From the NCBI GenBank assembly GCA_003696675.1, contig RFGH01000195.1:1-64000 (forward strand): a stretch of DNA of 64,000 nucleotides. The letters are read 5' to 3'. The number at the start of each line of letters is the position of its first letter. Position 1 is the stretch's first letter. This document shows, one piece after another, positions 25,142 to 34,849 of this stretch. The DNA comes from Planctomycetota bacterium (GTDB taxonomy: Bacteria; Planctomycetota; Phycisphaerae; Phycisphaerales; UBA1924). The notes under the pieces were generated by a model. It saw only the letters and a list, made by a program, of their open reading frames with translations. It did not search any database and was not told where the DNA came from. The translations under genes were made by a program, and so were the position numbers.

Positions 25142-28100
25142 TCACCCTTCGGACTGCAGACCATGGGCCGACAGAGCGTCCGATATCCAATGCTCGAAGG
25201 GGGCTTCGCCTCGGAGCTCGTTCGCTCTCTTCAACGCGGCGTTGACCCGCGTCTCGTCCGCACCCGACACCTTCAGGGCAACTGCCAACCCCGCCCAGGA
25301 CTCCGCAGAGCCCGGATCCGAGCCCGTCGCAGTCGTGAAGTCTGCTGTGGCCCCAGCGGCGTCCCCAGCGATGAGCTTGGCCCAGCCGCGTGTGCTGACG
25401 AACCCACCGAGACTGCGGAAAGCAACAGCTTGCTCGGCAAGGGAAACCGCTTCGAGGACGAGCTGGGTATCCGTGGGAGCCGTTTTCACGATGACCATGG
25501 CCAGGTTGTTCTGGACCGCCGCACGGAAGAAGCCGGTGCAGTTGGGGCGGGCGAGCAGCGTCCGATAATGCTGTATAGCCTCCGAGCGGTCTCCCGCGCG
25601 GTCCGCCGATCGGGCCGCCCCGAAGAGAAAGTTGAGGTCTGAAGGTTCGATCTGGTCGGCCCGGAGGAACGCCGCGGCGGCTTGGCGATGGAGTGAATCG
25701 GCGGAGCCGACATCCAATGTCGCGAGCCGAGAGAGAGCCTCCGCCCGGCTGACGATGGCTTGGAGGTCGCTCGATCCGCTTTCGATGATGCCGTCCGTCA
25801 GGGAGATGGACCTGCGGAGCAGATCGGCTGCCGCGTTCGGGAATCGGGCCGATAGGCGGAGCCACGCGTTGGCCGCGTTGCCAATGAACTCGCCCGGCCC
25901 GCCCGCCTGGCTGGCCAGACCCATCCACTCGATGGCGGTCGGGGTATCGGGGGCTTCGGCGGTGACGATGTCCAGCCATGAGGACCAACGGAACTGCTCG
26001 TTCGTGCGGACGATCGGCGTGAGCTGCTCGAGTACCTCACGCCGATTGCCGAGGCGGAGCTGTGCCCTCGCCCAGAGAACGATGGTTTGGGCGTTCAGTG
26101 GCTCGTTCGGCGATTTGATCGAGTCCTCGAGGTAAGGGCGGATGGTCTCAAGGGCTGCCCGAGGGTTGCGAGCATCGAGCTGGGCGGCTGCCAGATATGT
26201 GTCCGGACCGCGTCTGGAGCCAGTCTCGAGCCCCCTCCAGTTGCGAATCAGCGGGATCGCTTCCTCGGGGGGAGCGGAGAGCAGGGTGGCCTGTGCAGCA
26301 ACGGCTGCGATCTTGGCATTCTCCGGGAATCGGAGTGCGGCACGGCGTGCGTCGGCAGCGATGGCCGCGGGGTCATCATTGAGGTCCAAGCGGAGCGGGA
26401 GAGCGAAGGCCTGTACCGCGGCGATGGTAGGGAACTTTGAGCCGAGTGAACGCAGGAACTCGATCTGGTCAGCGACGGGCATGGAGCCACGGCTCTGCTC
26501 GAAACGGCGGACCATCTCGAAGGCTTCTCGGGCGCTGGCATCGAACGACGATGGGATATCGCCCCGGGCGATGGCGGCAAGCCGGATCAGATCGGCATCG
26601 TCAGGGTGGACGGTGAGTGCATCGGCGAGAACCTCGGAGGCTTCATCGCCGCGGTTCTGAGAAAGCAGGAGCTCGGCCAGCGCTTTCCAAGCGAGTATGA
26701 GCGTCGGCTCCATGGCCACCGCCTCGCGGAGTCCCGATTCGGCCTCCTCCGGCCCGGTGAAACGGAGATCGAACATTGCTCGGATATACCGCTGCTGCGC
26801 AGGGCGAAACCCGAATCGAGCCAAGCCGGTCAGCAGGCCCCGGGCACGCTCCACGCTACCGTTGGCTGCGAGCTCATCCGCGATCGCGACGACCTGCTCA
26901 ATCGTTAATCCGTCGCTCATGGCCAGCGAGTCCAGCAGCCGGTTGGCTGCCGCCGTCTCGCCAAGGGCAGCGTATGTTCTAGCGAGTAGCACGCCGACAT
27001 CGGCTCGCTGGGGGCCTGTCATACCGGCCATGGCCTGTTCGTACATCGCGATGGCACCGACAAAGTTGCCTGATCGCCTCAGACGGTCGGCGACGATCTC
27101 GACTGCGTCCGTGTCTTGTTGTATGAGTTCTGCGATACGGGTCAGAGTCTGCCGGGACAGATCACCGCCGTCGGGAAGGCGCACCGCCAGATCTTCAATG
27201 TCGAAGAGGATGTTGATCAAGGCGGGACCGCTGACGAGTGCTGAAGCGGCCTGGAGTTGTGCAATCGCCGCAACTAGGTCCGGGGCGTACGCTTCCGAAC
27301 CCGGAGATGGTTCTGCCGCGAGCATGAATGCAAGCGTCTTGCGGGCGAGGAGGTTTCTCGGTTCGGCTGCCACAACTGAGCGCAGCACCGACACTGCTTC
27401 ATCCCGTGACTGCGCGGTAGCGGCTGTTCCGGTGTCGGCGCCTCCGAAGATTGCGCGTCCCCGAGCGAGGCGGAGATGCCCAGGAAGCTCCCGGCCCTGT
27501 GTTTGGGTGATTTCTCTGATCTTCGTGATCGATTTCTCGACAAAGGCACGATCCAATCCGAGCTCAGCGGACTGCACTGCGGCGGAGAGCACATCCAGAC
27601 GGTCTGGGCCTGCGGCGAGAACTTCCTCCCAAGCTTCCTTCGCCCGCTCCAGCTGGAACGCAGACAGGAACTTCGCACGGGCGAGAAGCCAATCCACTCG
27701 ATCGGAGGGCTTGGCTCCGGCCATGATCCGGTCGAACCATTGGGCGGCGATGGTGACCCGATCAGGCCCCATTTTTCGTCCGTTGGCATAGCCCGTGGCC
27801 ATGACCAGTGCGATCTCGGCTTCGCTGACTTCAGAAGGTAACTCCTCGTTCAATCCGGCCGCGAGTGCGGCACCGAGCCCGAACTGCCAATCGAGCGCCC
27901 TCGCCTCTGCGATGAGATGAGGGTCGGTGCACTCCTGGAAAAACCTGCTAAGCAGCCGAACCCCATACGCTCGGCGTTCCTCATTGATCAGAATGAGACA
28001 GCGGATGACATCAAGTCCGAGCCTTGCAGCCTGCTCCTTTGGATCGCTCTCCGCCGAGAGCAATGCATAGTCCGCAGCCCGCTCCAGGTCAGAAACCGGT

Positions 28101-29623
28101 GCTTGCAAAAGCATGCCCCGCGAGGCTGCGACACCCGCTACCAGGCGGGGAAAGTGAGGATGCGCGATGTAGCGGATCGAATCAGCACCAGCGAGCGCAT
28201 CGTCGACGATCTGCTGCGCTTCCGACGCCCGATGCAGTTCCACGAGCAGGTCCGCCCTGCGGAGCATCGGATCCACCCAGACCAACCTGTCGGCGGCCAA
28301 TGACGCGTTGTGCCATGCGGTCAGCGCGAGGTCATATTGCTCGAGACCGGCGAAAATATCGCCCTGCAGCCGTCGGATGACGGGATCGAGGGCGTGTTTT
28401 TCAACCGCCCGGGCCATGGTCGCCCGAGCTTCGGGCAGTACTCCGGAGCGAAGCTGGTCCTGAGCCTTGATGACATCCAACCAGGCGGCCGCCCGGTAGT
28501 TTGCCTCAACTGCCTCGAGCTCGCGACGGATCGCGTTTATGTCTTCAACATCCTGATCTTGGATCGCGACATAAGCCTGATACCCAAGAACATCGGGAAT
28601 ATGGCGACCGTCGATCTTTGGGTCCAATGACGCGAGATCCTCAAATCGCTCCAAGAACAAGTAGCGGCGGGCGAGCTCAGAGAGCAGATCTGCGTCGCTA
28701 CGGGTCACTGAGGACCGCTCGAGCAACTCAACCCCCATCGGTGCTTGTCCGAACGAGTCGAGATAGTCCAGAACCACACGAACGAGTTCTGCATCGCTCA
28801 GGTCCGGCTCGACGCCTGGGGCGGCCTGGGGCCCGATTCCGAGCAAGGTGCCCATCTGGGCCTGTACCCAAAGAATCAGTTGGTTCGGCTCACCGGTCGG
28901 TGCTCCTCCTTCCGATGGAACGATGAGCATTACATTCAGTAGCTTTGACTGCAATGTGTCAGGGTTTTTCTCGACGATCGACTTTGCGAGCGTGATGACC
29001 CCCGCCTGATCACCTGCACGCTGGCGTCGCATGCACGCCCGCCAAATGTCAACAAAGGCGGGAGGATGCTCGGAGAGCAGGCGCTGCTCGATCGCTGAGA
29101 CCTGCGGATCCGTCGGGCGCAGGGCGGCTCGGGCACGCGCCTCCTCTCGAAGCACCGGGATCATCGAACTCGGAGCGGATGACGGATCGCTCGGACGAAT
29201 CCTGGCAGCCTCTGCGATCACATCGCTCCATTGGCGCGCCCCCGCCAACGCGGAAATGAGCTCGGCGATCACTTCCTTATCATCTGGAACCAGCCGTAGA
29301 TAGGCACGGTAGTGCGAGACGGCGGCCTCGAAGTGCGCATCCAGCGGGGCTTGCACCTGTCGCCGAGAACGGGCCAGCGCGAGGAAGACTTCCGGCTCAA
29401 CATTGGCCTCGCCAACACCGCGAACATACCGGCTGAGCAATACCAGCGCCTCGCTGTGACGGCCTTCTTCGCTAGCCCTGAGCCCGTCCCGCTCAAACTG
29501 AGCGATCTGGCGAGACCGCTGCCACTTGGGCACCACCAACGCAGCGGCTCCGCCAAAGGCCACGATGAGCAAGGCGGCCGCAACCAGAATCAATCGACGA
29601 GCGGTCTTGGGTCGAAGCGCCAC
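25142..29623 (-). CDS. Very large membrane-anchored TPR protein (PrsT-like)
   Basis: The 1493-residue protein has an N-terminal membrane anchor (about 9-31, LILVAAALLIVAFGGAAALVVP) and otherwise helical, degenerate TPR-like repeats along its whole length. Examples are EGRHSEALVLLSRYVRG, AVSHYRAYLRLVPDDKEV, GDRSEAIQHYRTLLARPN and SAESWAGLAVALKVSGADE. It resembles the TPR proteins (PrsT) that accompany PEP-CTERM/exopolysaccharide loci, and would act as a periplasmic scaffold for polymer assembly or export. It is 15 bases downstream of the phosphoglycosyl transferase, so it is probably in the same transcript. The assignment to the PrsT family is by context and repeat type, not by an exact motif. 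Confidence 0.75.
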   Translation of the reverse strand: MALRPKTARRLILVAAALLIVAFGGAAALVVPKWQRSRQIAQFERDGLRASEEGRHSEALVLLSRYVRGVGEANVEPEVFLALARSRRQVQAPLDAHFEAAVSHYRAYLRLVPDDKEVIAELISALAGARQWSDVIAEAARIRPSDPSSAPSSMIPVLREEARARAALRPTDPQVSAIEQRLLSEHPPAFVDIWRACMRRQRAGDQAGVITLAKSIVEKNPDTLQSKLLNVMLIVPSEGGAPTGEPNQLILWVQAQMGTLLGIGPQAAPGVEPDLSDAELVRVVLDYLDSFGQAPMGVELLERSSVTRSDADLLSELARRYLFLERFEDLASLDPKIDGRHIPDVLGYQAYVAIQDQDVEDINAIRRELEAVEANYRAAAWLDVIKAQDQLRSGVLPEARATMARAVEKHALDPVIRRLQGDIFAGLEQYDLALTAWHNASLAADRLVWVDPMLRRADLLVELHRASEAQQIVDDALAGADSIRYIAHPHFPRLVAGVAASRGMLLQAPVSDLERAADYALLSAESDPKEQAARLGLDVIRCLILINEERRAYGVRLLSRFFQECTDPHLIAEARALDWQFGLGAALAAGLNEELPSEVSEAEIALVMATGYANGRKMGPDRVTIAAQWFDRIMAGAKPSDRVDWLLARAKFLSAFQLERAKEAWEEVLAAGPDRLDVLSAAVQSAELGLDRAFVEKSITKIREITQTQGRELPGHLRLARGRAIFGGADTGTAATAQSRDEAVSVLRSVVAAEPRNLLARKTLAFMLAAEPSPGSEAYAPDLVAAIAQLQAASALVSGPALINILFDIEDLAVRLPDGGDLSRQTLTRIAELIQQDTDAVEIVADRLRRSGNFVGAIAMYEQAMAGMTGPQRADVGVLLARTYAALGETAAANRLLDSLAMSDGLTIEQVVAIADELAANGSVERARGLLTGLARFGFRPAQQRYIRAMFDLRFTGPEEAESGLREAVAMEPTLILAWKALAELLLSQNRGDEASEVLADALTVHPDDADLIRLAAIARGDIPSSFDASAREAFEMVRRFEQSRGSMPVADQIEFLRSLGSKFPTIAAVQAFALPLRLDLNDDPAAIAADARRAALRFPENAKIAAVAAQATLLSAPPEEAIPLIRNWRGLETGSRRGPDTYLAAAQLDARNPRAALETIRPYLEDSIKSPNEPLNAQTIVLWARAQLRLGNRREVLEQLTPIVRTNEQFRWSSWLDIVTAEAPDTPTAIEWMGLASQAGGPGEFIGNAANAWLRLSARFPNAAADLLRRSISLTDGIIESGSSDLQAIVSRAEALSRLATLDVGSADSLHRQAAAAFLRADQIEPSDLNFLFGAARSADRAGDRSEAIQHYRTLLARPNCTGFFRAAVQNNLAMVIVKTAPTDTQLVLEAVSLAEQAVAFRSLGGFVSTRGWAKLIAGDAAGATADFTTATGSDPGSAESWAGLAVALKVSGADETRVNAALKRANELRGEAPFEHWISDALSAHGLQSEG

Positions 29624-29638
29624 GGATCCTCCCTTAGC

Positions 29639-31060
29639 CTACCTGCGTGTCAGTGCGCTGATCACCAGTGCGATGGTCTTCCAGATAATGTAGAGATCGA
29701 GCCAGAAGCTCGCTTTTTCCACATACTCGATGTCGTAGCGGATCCATTCCTGGAAATCCGCCCCGTCAGAGCGGGTGCGGCGGATCTGCCAGAGACCGGT
29801 GACACCAGGGCGGACGCTCAATCGGGCTTCTCGCCATCCCGGACAGTATTGATTCTCCGAGAACGGGCTGGGACGGGGACCGACGACCGACATATGACCG
29901 AACAGAACATTCCAGAACTGGGGAATCTCGTCGAGCTGAAGCCGTCGGAGAATCCGACCGACCTTTGTGATGCGCGGGTCGTCCTCCATGAAGAACTGTG
30001 GGCCGTCCGCCATATTCTGGGCCATCAGCTCGGCTTTCATCTGCTCGGCATTCCGGTACATCGTTCGGAATTTCAGGCATCCGAACTCGCGGGCATTGAT
30101 CGACTCGCGCCAGTGCGCGAAGAAGAACGGGCGTCGGTCCTCCACATAGATCGCCAGCATGATGAAAGGGTAGAGCGGTAGTGTCGCCACCAGAGCAAAC
30201 AAGGCAAACACAATGTCAAAGACACGCTTGAGACGGCTGCTCGTATACGGCGCAGCTTCCTCGATCCGATGGGAGGCGATCGGCTCAGCTTTGGCTTCGA
30301 TGTCACGCCACGAGAGATCGTCAGGCTCCGGACGACTTCGCGGATCGTCCCAAATCACTGCCGGCCCGACCGCCACCACACCTTCCGGCAACTCGCGCCC
30401 CGCGCCAACCCAAACCGGGCCATTGATCTTCTCAGGATCGAGTCGCGTCGCGGACTGGTAACCCCAACCGTTCCGGCCACAGCGTTGAATTCTGGAAATG
30501 GTAGCATCCGGCCTGGTCCATGACTCGGCCAAATCACGCACAAAGCGGGCGTTGTCGCGCTCGATATCACCGTTATAGATGCGACCCTGCTCTCGGACCG
30601 AGGCGCGGAGGTCAGGCGGTACAACTTGACGGATCTGGCGCCAGACATTTTTTTCAGGATTCATCGTCGCCCAGTCGCGGGCAATCTCGGGATCTGTTGT
30701 CAATGCGATGCGTGCGAGGCGGGATATGGCCGCTGAGTACTCGCGGCGGAATCGCAGAAACTGACCGTCCGGCCGAGATTCGACGATTTCCCGATAGTCC
30801 GCAACCGTCCGGTCCGCGATTCGCACGAGGAGCAGATCGGGCTTGAGCCAGCACAGCAGATCCAAACACCGGCGAAGCGGGATGATCACGAAACGGCTTT
30901 GCTCTATCAGTAGGTACAGCTCGGCGTGTGGGTGGATTTCGGTCTGAGAACCCACGCCGACAACCTGCACGCCACGGGCGGCCCAAAAGCGGCCGTGGAG
31001 CTGGGCGGGAGTCAGCCCCCAGAGCGTAGGGCGTCTGGCAATGGATTCCGGCGAAATCAT
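29639..31060 (-). CDS. Phosphoglycosyl transferase (WcaJ/exosortase-system sugar transferase), unusual N-terminus
   Basis: The 473-residue protein starts polymer synthesis by moving a sugar phosphate to undecaprenyl phosphate. The C-terminal catalytic domain is complete: re-entrant helix LKRVFDIVFALFALVATLPLYPF, then FKFRTM-like CLKFRTMYRNAE, ITKVGRILRRLQLDEIPQFWNVL, MSVVGPRPSP and RPGVTGLWQI. The first ~250 residues lack the four N-terminal transmembrane helices of WcaJ/WbaP proteins and are soluble, with one GPVWVGAGRELPEG turn that looks like a beta-helix rung. The ATG at 31060 overlaps the upstream stop (TGATG). Confidence 0.88.
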   Translation of the reverse strand: MISPESIARRPTLWGLTPAQLHGRFWAARGVQVVGVGSQTEIHPHAELYLLIEQSRFVIIPLRRCLDLLCWLKPDLLLVRIADRTVADYREIVESRPDGQFLRFRREYSAAISRLARIALTTDPEIARDWATMNPEKNVWRQIRQVVPPDLRASVREQGRIYNGDIERDNARFVRDLAESWTRPDATISRIQRCGRNGWGYQSATRLDPEKINGPVWVGAGRELPEGVVAVGPAVIWDDPRSRPEPDDLSWRDIEAKAEPIASHRIEEAAPYTSSRLKRVFDIVFALFALVATLPLYPFIMLAIYVEDRRPFFFAHWRESINAREFGCLKFRTMYRNAEQMKAELMAQNMADGPQFFMEDDPRITKVGRILRRLQLDEIPQFWNVLFGHMSVVGPRPSPFSENQYCPGWREARLSVRPGVTGLWQIRRTRSDGADFQEWIRYDIEYVEKASFWLDLYIIWKTIALVISALTRR

Positions 31061-33279
31061 CAACCCTGCTCACCAGAGGACTGCTTCGAACTAAAGAGCG
31101 AGCCGGCCAACGGCCCGACGCCCGGCCCGCCACGGGCGGCCTGCTCAACCGCTTGACGGGATGCCTGTCGTGAGAAGTGCACGGACATGCTGCTCGACGA
31201 CTGACGCAGTTCGGCGACCGACGCACGGTTAAAGACCGTAGCGATGACCTGCCCCCCCACCGCCTGGATCTGATCCACAGCCCGCTTGACCAGAGGTCGC
31301 AGTTGGCCGCGGCCGACCACCATCAGCATGCCATCGGTCGCGGGCGCGAGCAGGCCGGCTTCGATCGAGCCGAGAATGGGTCCCGAATCGATGAGGATCG
31401 TGTCGTACTGATCACGGAAGGTTTCAACCAGCCTCCGCACAACCGGCGGGGACAGCTTGCTGATCCGCATGTCGTCTCCAAAGCCAGCGGGCAGGACGCT
31501 GAGTCGATCGAAGCTTGTCTGGCGGACCATCGCCGGCAGGTCGTCGCCCACGGCCGCGGCATCGGCGAGGCTGGGCGCATCGGGGAAGCCGAAGTGCAAG
31601 CTGAGGCCTCGCCCGATGAGGTCCAGGTCGATCAGGAGTGTGCGGTCCCCGCTCTCGGCAAACGACAGACCGAGCGCGATGATCAAACTGGTCTTTCCAT
31701 CACCCGGCGCTGGGCTGGTGACTGAGAATACCACCCCTCCGGCTTTCCCCCCGTAGAGAATCTGGAGCTGGGAGCGGATCTGGTGGACCGCGAACGCAGA
31801 GGCCTCCGCCAGCTCCCGGTCGGAAAGAGCGTTGCCAAGGTCCGGCAGCACGCCGACGATTCGCGAATGAGCGGACTCGAGAATTCCATCATCGGAGAAT
31901 CGGATCCGGCGACCCATCATCCCCAGAAGCAGCATCGCACCAACCGGCACTGCACCGCCAAACACAAAGCCCGCGCCCGCAAGCTTGATCCGCTTGTCCG
32001 ACGACGGGACCTTGGGAAGATTGGCTTCGCTGGCGACCGAGATGCGACCGGATACTTCGGAAAAGTCCGCGACTTGAGACTCCGTCTCCAAAGCGGTTAT
32101 TCGGGCTTCCACGAAGGCAATATCCTTCTCGACATCTTCGCGTTGTCTGTAGAGATCGCGGACTGCGAGATCATCTTTGAAGATCTCACTTCGGCGACGC
32201 TCCTGCTCGGCAAGCCGCTCCGAGACCGAGGCAAGTTGTCGATCGATCTCATCGAGCGTCATGCCTGATTCGCCAGTGGAAGAGTGTTCCCCACGCAAGA
32301 TGGAATCACGCAGGACACCAATTCGCTCATCGATCTGAGCATTCACCTGAGTCAAGCCTGCTTCGACCTGCTTGAATAAGCGATGCCCTCTCAGAACGCC
32401 ACTCGCGAGCAGCTCTGCACGCTGTGATTCAAGCGCAGCACGGAGCTGAATCAGCTCTTTCACTCCCGGGTCGAGCAGTGCAGCCCGCTCTTCCGTCATC
32501 ACCTCAGCCGCACCGGAGCCATCTCCACCACTCTTGATCCGCTCAAGCTCCGCTCGCTGAGCCTCAAGCGTTTCTTTCTGCGCTTCGAGCGCCATAGCAG
32601 ACTCAACGGTTCGGCTCAGGAGTTCACTGATCTTGTCCGTCCCCCGTCGCTCCACGATCTGACGGATCTGTGAATCGATCTTGTCCTTTTCCCGACGAAG
32701 GGTCTCCCGCCGGGTTTGCAGCACGCCCATCGTGCGCTCGGAGTCCAAACGCCCCTGACTCCCGTGCTTGCCCATATAAGCTTCAACCACGGCCTCGTTG
32801 GCGACCTGTGCAACACGGGCATCAGCGTGCTCGTACGAGACATAGATCAGTTCCTGAGCCGCCCGATTGGTGCTGACTCGCAGACCAGCTTTGAACTGAT
32901 CGACGGTGACCACGCCCGAAATGGCGGCCACACTCCGCCATCGGTCAGAGGCCATCGCTCGCTCGATCACATCATTGCTCTGCATCAGCTGCGCCTGCGT
33001 ATTCACGAAGCTGCTGAACATGCGCGGCGCCGACGCCTGCTCGGTCTCATAGAGGATTTTCGGCAGCGAGGCCTCCACCTTGATAACTGACACAGAACGG
33101 TAAAGCGGCTCTTGTATCACAAAGCCTGTGATGCCACCAATAGCGGCGCAGACCCCTGCGAGAACCAGAGTGAGCAGATACCGACCGCGCAGCAGGCGAT
33201 GCACGAGGCCGAACACGCCGCCGTGTGTCTCGCCCGGCTGCTCCATGGACCAGCCCGAGTTGATCTGGGACGCGTTCAA
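31060..33279 (-). CDS. Chain-length determinant / tyrosine-kinase-like protein (Wzz-BY-kinase type)
   Basis: The 739-residue protein has a Wzz-type periplasmic loop between two membrane helices (about 35-55 and near 430-450) with long coiled coils (about 190-400). A cytoplasmic P-loop domain follows: Walker A SPAPGDGKTS, Walker A' LLIDLDLIGRG and Walker B TILIDSGPI. This is the Wzc/CapB layout that controls chain length and polymerase-export coupling. The C-terminus is Ser/Gln/Arg-rich and has no tyrosine cluster, so autophosphorylation as in Wzc is doubtful. TTG 33279 is chosen because AAGGAG precedes it by seven bases and it overlaps the EpsI stop as TTGA; ATG 33246 is the alternative. Confidence 0.87.
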   Translation of the reverse strand: MNASQINSGWSMEQPGETHGGVFGLVHRLLRGRYLLTLVLAGVCAAIGGITGFVIQEPLYRSVSVIKVEASLPKILYETEQASAPRMFSSFVNTQAQLMQSNDVIERAMASDRWRSVAAISGVVTVDQFKAGLRVSTNRAAQELIYVSYEHADARVAQVANEAVVEAYMGKHGSQGRLDSERTMGVLQTRRETLRREKDKIDSQIRQIVERRGTDKISELLSRTVESAMALEAQKETLEAQRAELERIKSGGDGSGAAEVMTEERAALLDPGVKELIQLRAALESQRAELLASGVLRGHRLFKQVEAGLTQVNAQIDERIGVLRDSILRGEHSSTGESGMTLDEIDRQLASVSERLAEQERRRSEIFKDDLAVRDLYRQREDVEKDIAFVEARITALETESQVADFSEVSGRISVASEANLPKVPSSDKRIKLAGAGFVFGGAVPVGAMLLLGMMGRRIRFSDDGILESAHSRIVGVLPDLGNALSDRELAEASAFAVHQIRSQLQILYGGKAGGVVFSVTSPAPGDGKTSLIIALGLSFAESGDRTLLIDLDLIGRGLSLHFGFPDAPSLADAAAVGDDLPAMVRQTSFDRLSVLPAGFGDDMRISKLSPPVVRRLVETFRDQYDTILIDSGPILGSIEAGLLAPATDGMLMVVGRGQLRPLVKRAVDQIQAVGGQVIATVFNRASVAELRQSSSSMSVHFSRQASRQAVEQAARGGPGVGPLAGSLFSSKQSSGEQG

Positions 33280-33962
33280 CGCTCCGCTCCTTCCCGCAGC
33301 GGGGCAGCGCCCGCGCGAAGCAAATCGATCACAGGCGAGGCGATCTCGCGCATTTCGGACAGTACCCAGGCATGATCCTCGTCGGGCTCACTGCCATCGA
33401 ACACCACCTGAACCTGGGCCGCCCCGTATGACCGAATCTGATAGTCCGCACTCGCCCGGCGAACCTCTTGCATGGAAGCGGTCAGCTCGCCGGTCGGAAG
33501 CACGAACAGGTTGTACACGATGATCGAGCGATCTCCCTGCTCGGAACGGCGTACAAACTCATACCGCACGGCCCGCAGATCGCCCATCGCGGCCTCCTGT
33601 GGAGTCCCCTCCGTCTGCCACCCGTGGGCGGGATAGCAGTTGGGCGGATAATGCCCTTGCATATCCCGGGTGTCGCCGCAATGAACAACCATCAGCGTCG
33701 CGGCATGGCCCCCGCGTTCGGCGGTCTCATACCGCCTGGCAATCAGCACATTCGGCCTGAGCAGCTTGGTGGCCGACGGGGGAACCTCGACCTCTGAACT
33801 GATCCAAACGCCCGCATCAACCGGCATCCGGTCGGCGGCCTCACGGACATCGGCCATGTACGCCGCAATCGCATCCTCATCGACCGAGGCGTGAGTAGAC
33901 ACGAGAGCACCGAGCAGAAGCCCTCCACTCACAATACTGATCAGCACCGCCGTCCAACTCAT
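33276..33962 (-). CDS. epsI: EpsI-like exosortase-associated protein (DUF3485)
   Basis: The 228-residue protein has an N-terminal membrane helix (TAVLISIVSGGLLLGALV) and an EpsI/DUF3485 domain: the GVWISSEVEVP start, the HCGDTRDMQGHYPPNCYPAHGW motif and IIVYNLFVLPTGE. EpsI is usually fused or adjacent to exosortases and is thought to help polymer/protein processing; the exact reaction is unknown. ATG 33962 overlaps the exosortase stop as ATGA after a G-rich ribosome site. The frame is open to 34289 but only overlaps exosortase coding sequence. Confidence 0.88.
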   Translation of the reverse strand: MSWTAVLISIVSGGLLLGALVSTHASVDEDAIAAYMADVREAADRMPVDAGVWISSEVEVPPSATKLLRPNVLIARRYETAERGGHAATLMVVHCGDTRDMQGHYPPNCYPAHGWQTEGTPQEAAMGDLRAVRYEFVRRSEQGDRSIIVYNLFVLPTGELTASMQEVRRASADYQIRSYGAAQVQVVFDGSEPDEDHAWVLSEMREIASPVIDLLRAGAAPLREGAER

Positions 33963-34849
33963 CTGGCCCCCCCCGACATCTGATACGCCAGCGTGAATCG
34001 GTATGTGGGCACCAGCGCCCACCGCAATACCCGAGTAATCCCCAGCAGGATGAAGAACGCCAATGGCAGCATCGCCCAACCCGCCGCTGCATGGAACGCG
34101 TCTGCGAGCGACTCGTCCGCGTAGCCATACAAAATCACGGTCGGAGTGAGTCGGAAGACATTGCAAAGGATGGCAGCGATCGGGCTGAGCACAAGAATCA
34201 GCAGCCGAACGGAGTTGCGCAGCGGGACTGTGAACGCAAAGGCGTACGAAACCAGCAGCAACGCGAACACCATCCGCATGCCGTTGCATGCCTCGTGCAC
34301 GGCGACATCACGATCATTGATGATCAGCATGTTGCCCGATCGCTCCACCCAATAGCCAAGCGATTCGAGCACGAGCCGGGTGACCCTCGCCGTAGCATTC
34401 TGAAGAGGGCCTGCAATCAACAGGCGGATCGAACCCGGGATCGGAATAAACAGAGCGGATACCGCGACGGCCGGAGCAAAGTTTGCGAGAACGCGAACGC
34501 CAACGACCGACGCGATCGCACCGATGAGCATCAGCACCGCCCCGCCATGCCAACCGGCCTGAAATGCTGTCCGATAACTGAGCATCGTCAGGGCCCACCC
34601 ACCGGCGATGATGACCGGTCCGGACCAGCTGTAGCGCGGCCTGACCCGACGAAAGCGAACCCGACGCACCCAGACCAGCCAGATGATGATCGGAGGAATC
34701 AGCAGGATGTGACTGGCTTCTTCATCACGCCAGGCGATCGTGAAGATGTCCGCCCACTGTATCCAACCGGCCACAACGGCCAGCGTCGCCAGCACGCCGA
34801 GCACCGCAAGCCGCCACCGGTCCCACCCGTATCGCCCGAGCGAAGTCAC
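33959..34849 (-). CDS. Exosortase (transpeptidase-like membrane protease)
   Basis: The 296-residue polytopic protein, with about eight membrane helices, carries the exosortase catalytic set in order. These are Cys188 in EACNGMRM, Arg233 in NVFRLTP and His253 in ADAFHAAAGWAM. Exosortases cut C-terminal PEP-CTERM-type tails and probably join proteins to a surface carrier. GTG 34849 overlaps the upstream gene's stop as GTGA, with GGAGG seven bases before it; the frame open to 35044 is Arg-rich and not part of the protein. Subtype (XrtA, B, U and so on) is not assigned. Likely substrates are the VPxP-tailed proteins at 24100, 58932 and 59648. Confidence 0.93.
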   Translation of the reverse strand: MTSLGRYGWDRWRLAVLGVLATLAVVAGWIQWADIFTIAWRDEEASHILLIPPIIIWLVWVRRVRFRRVRPRYSWSGPVIIAGGWALTMLSYRTAFQAGWHGGAVLMLIGAIASVVGVRVLANFAPAVAVSALFIPIPGSIRLLIAGPLQNATARVTRLVLESLGYWVERSGNMLIINDRDVAVHEACNGMRMVFALLLVSYAFAFTVPLRNSVRLLILVLSPIAAILCNVFRLTPTVILYGYADESLADAFHAAAGWAMLPLAFFILLGITRVLRWALVPTYRFTLAYQMSGGAR

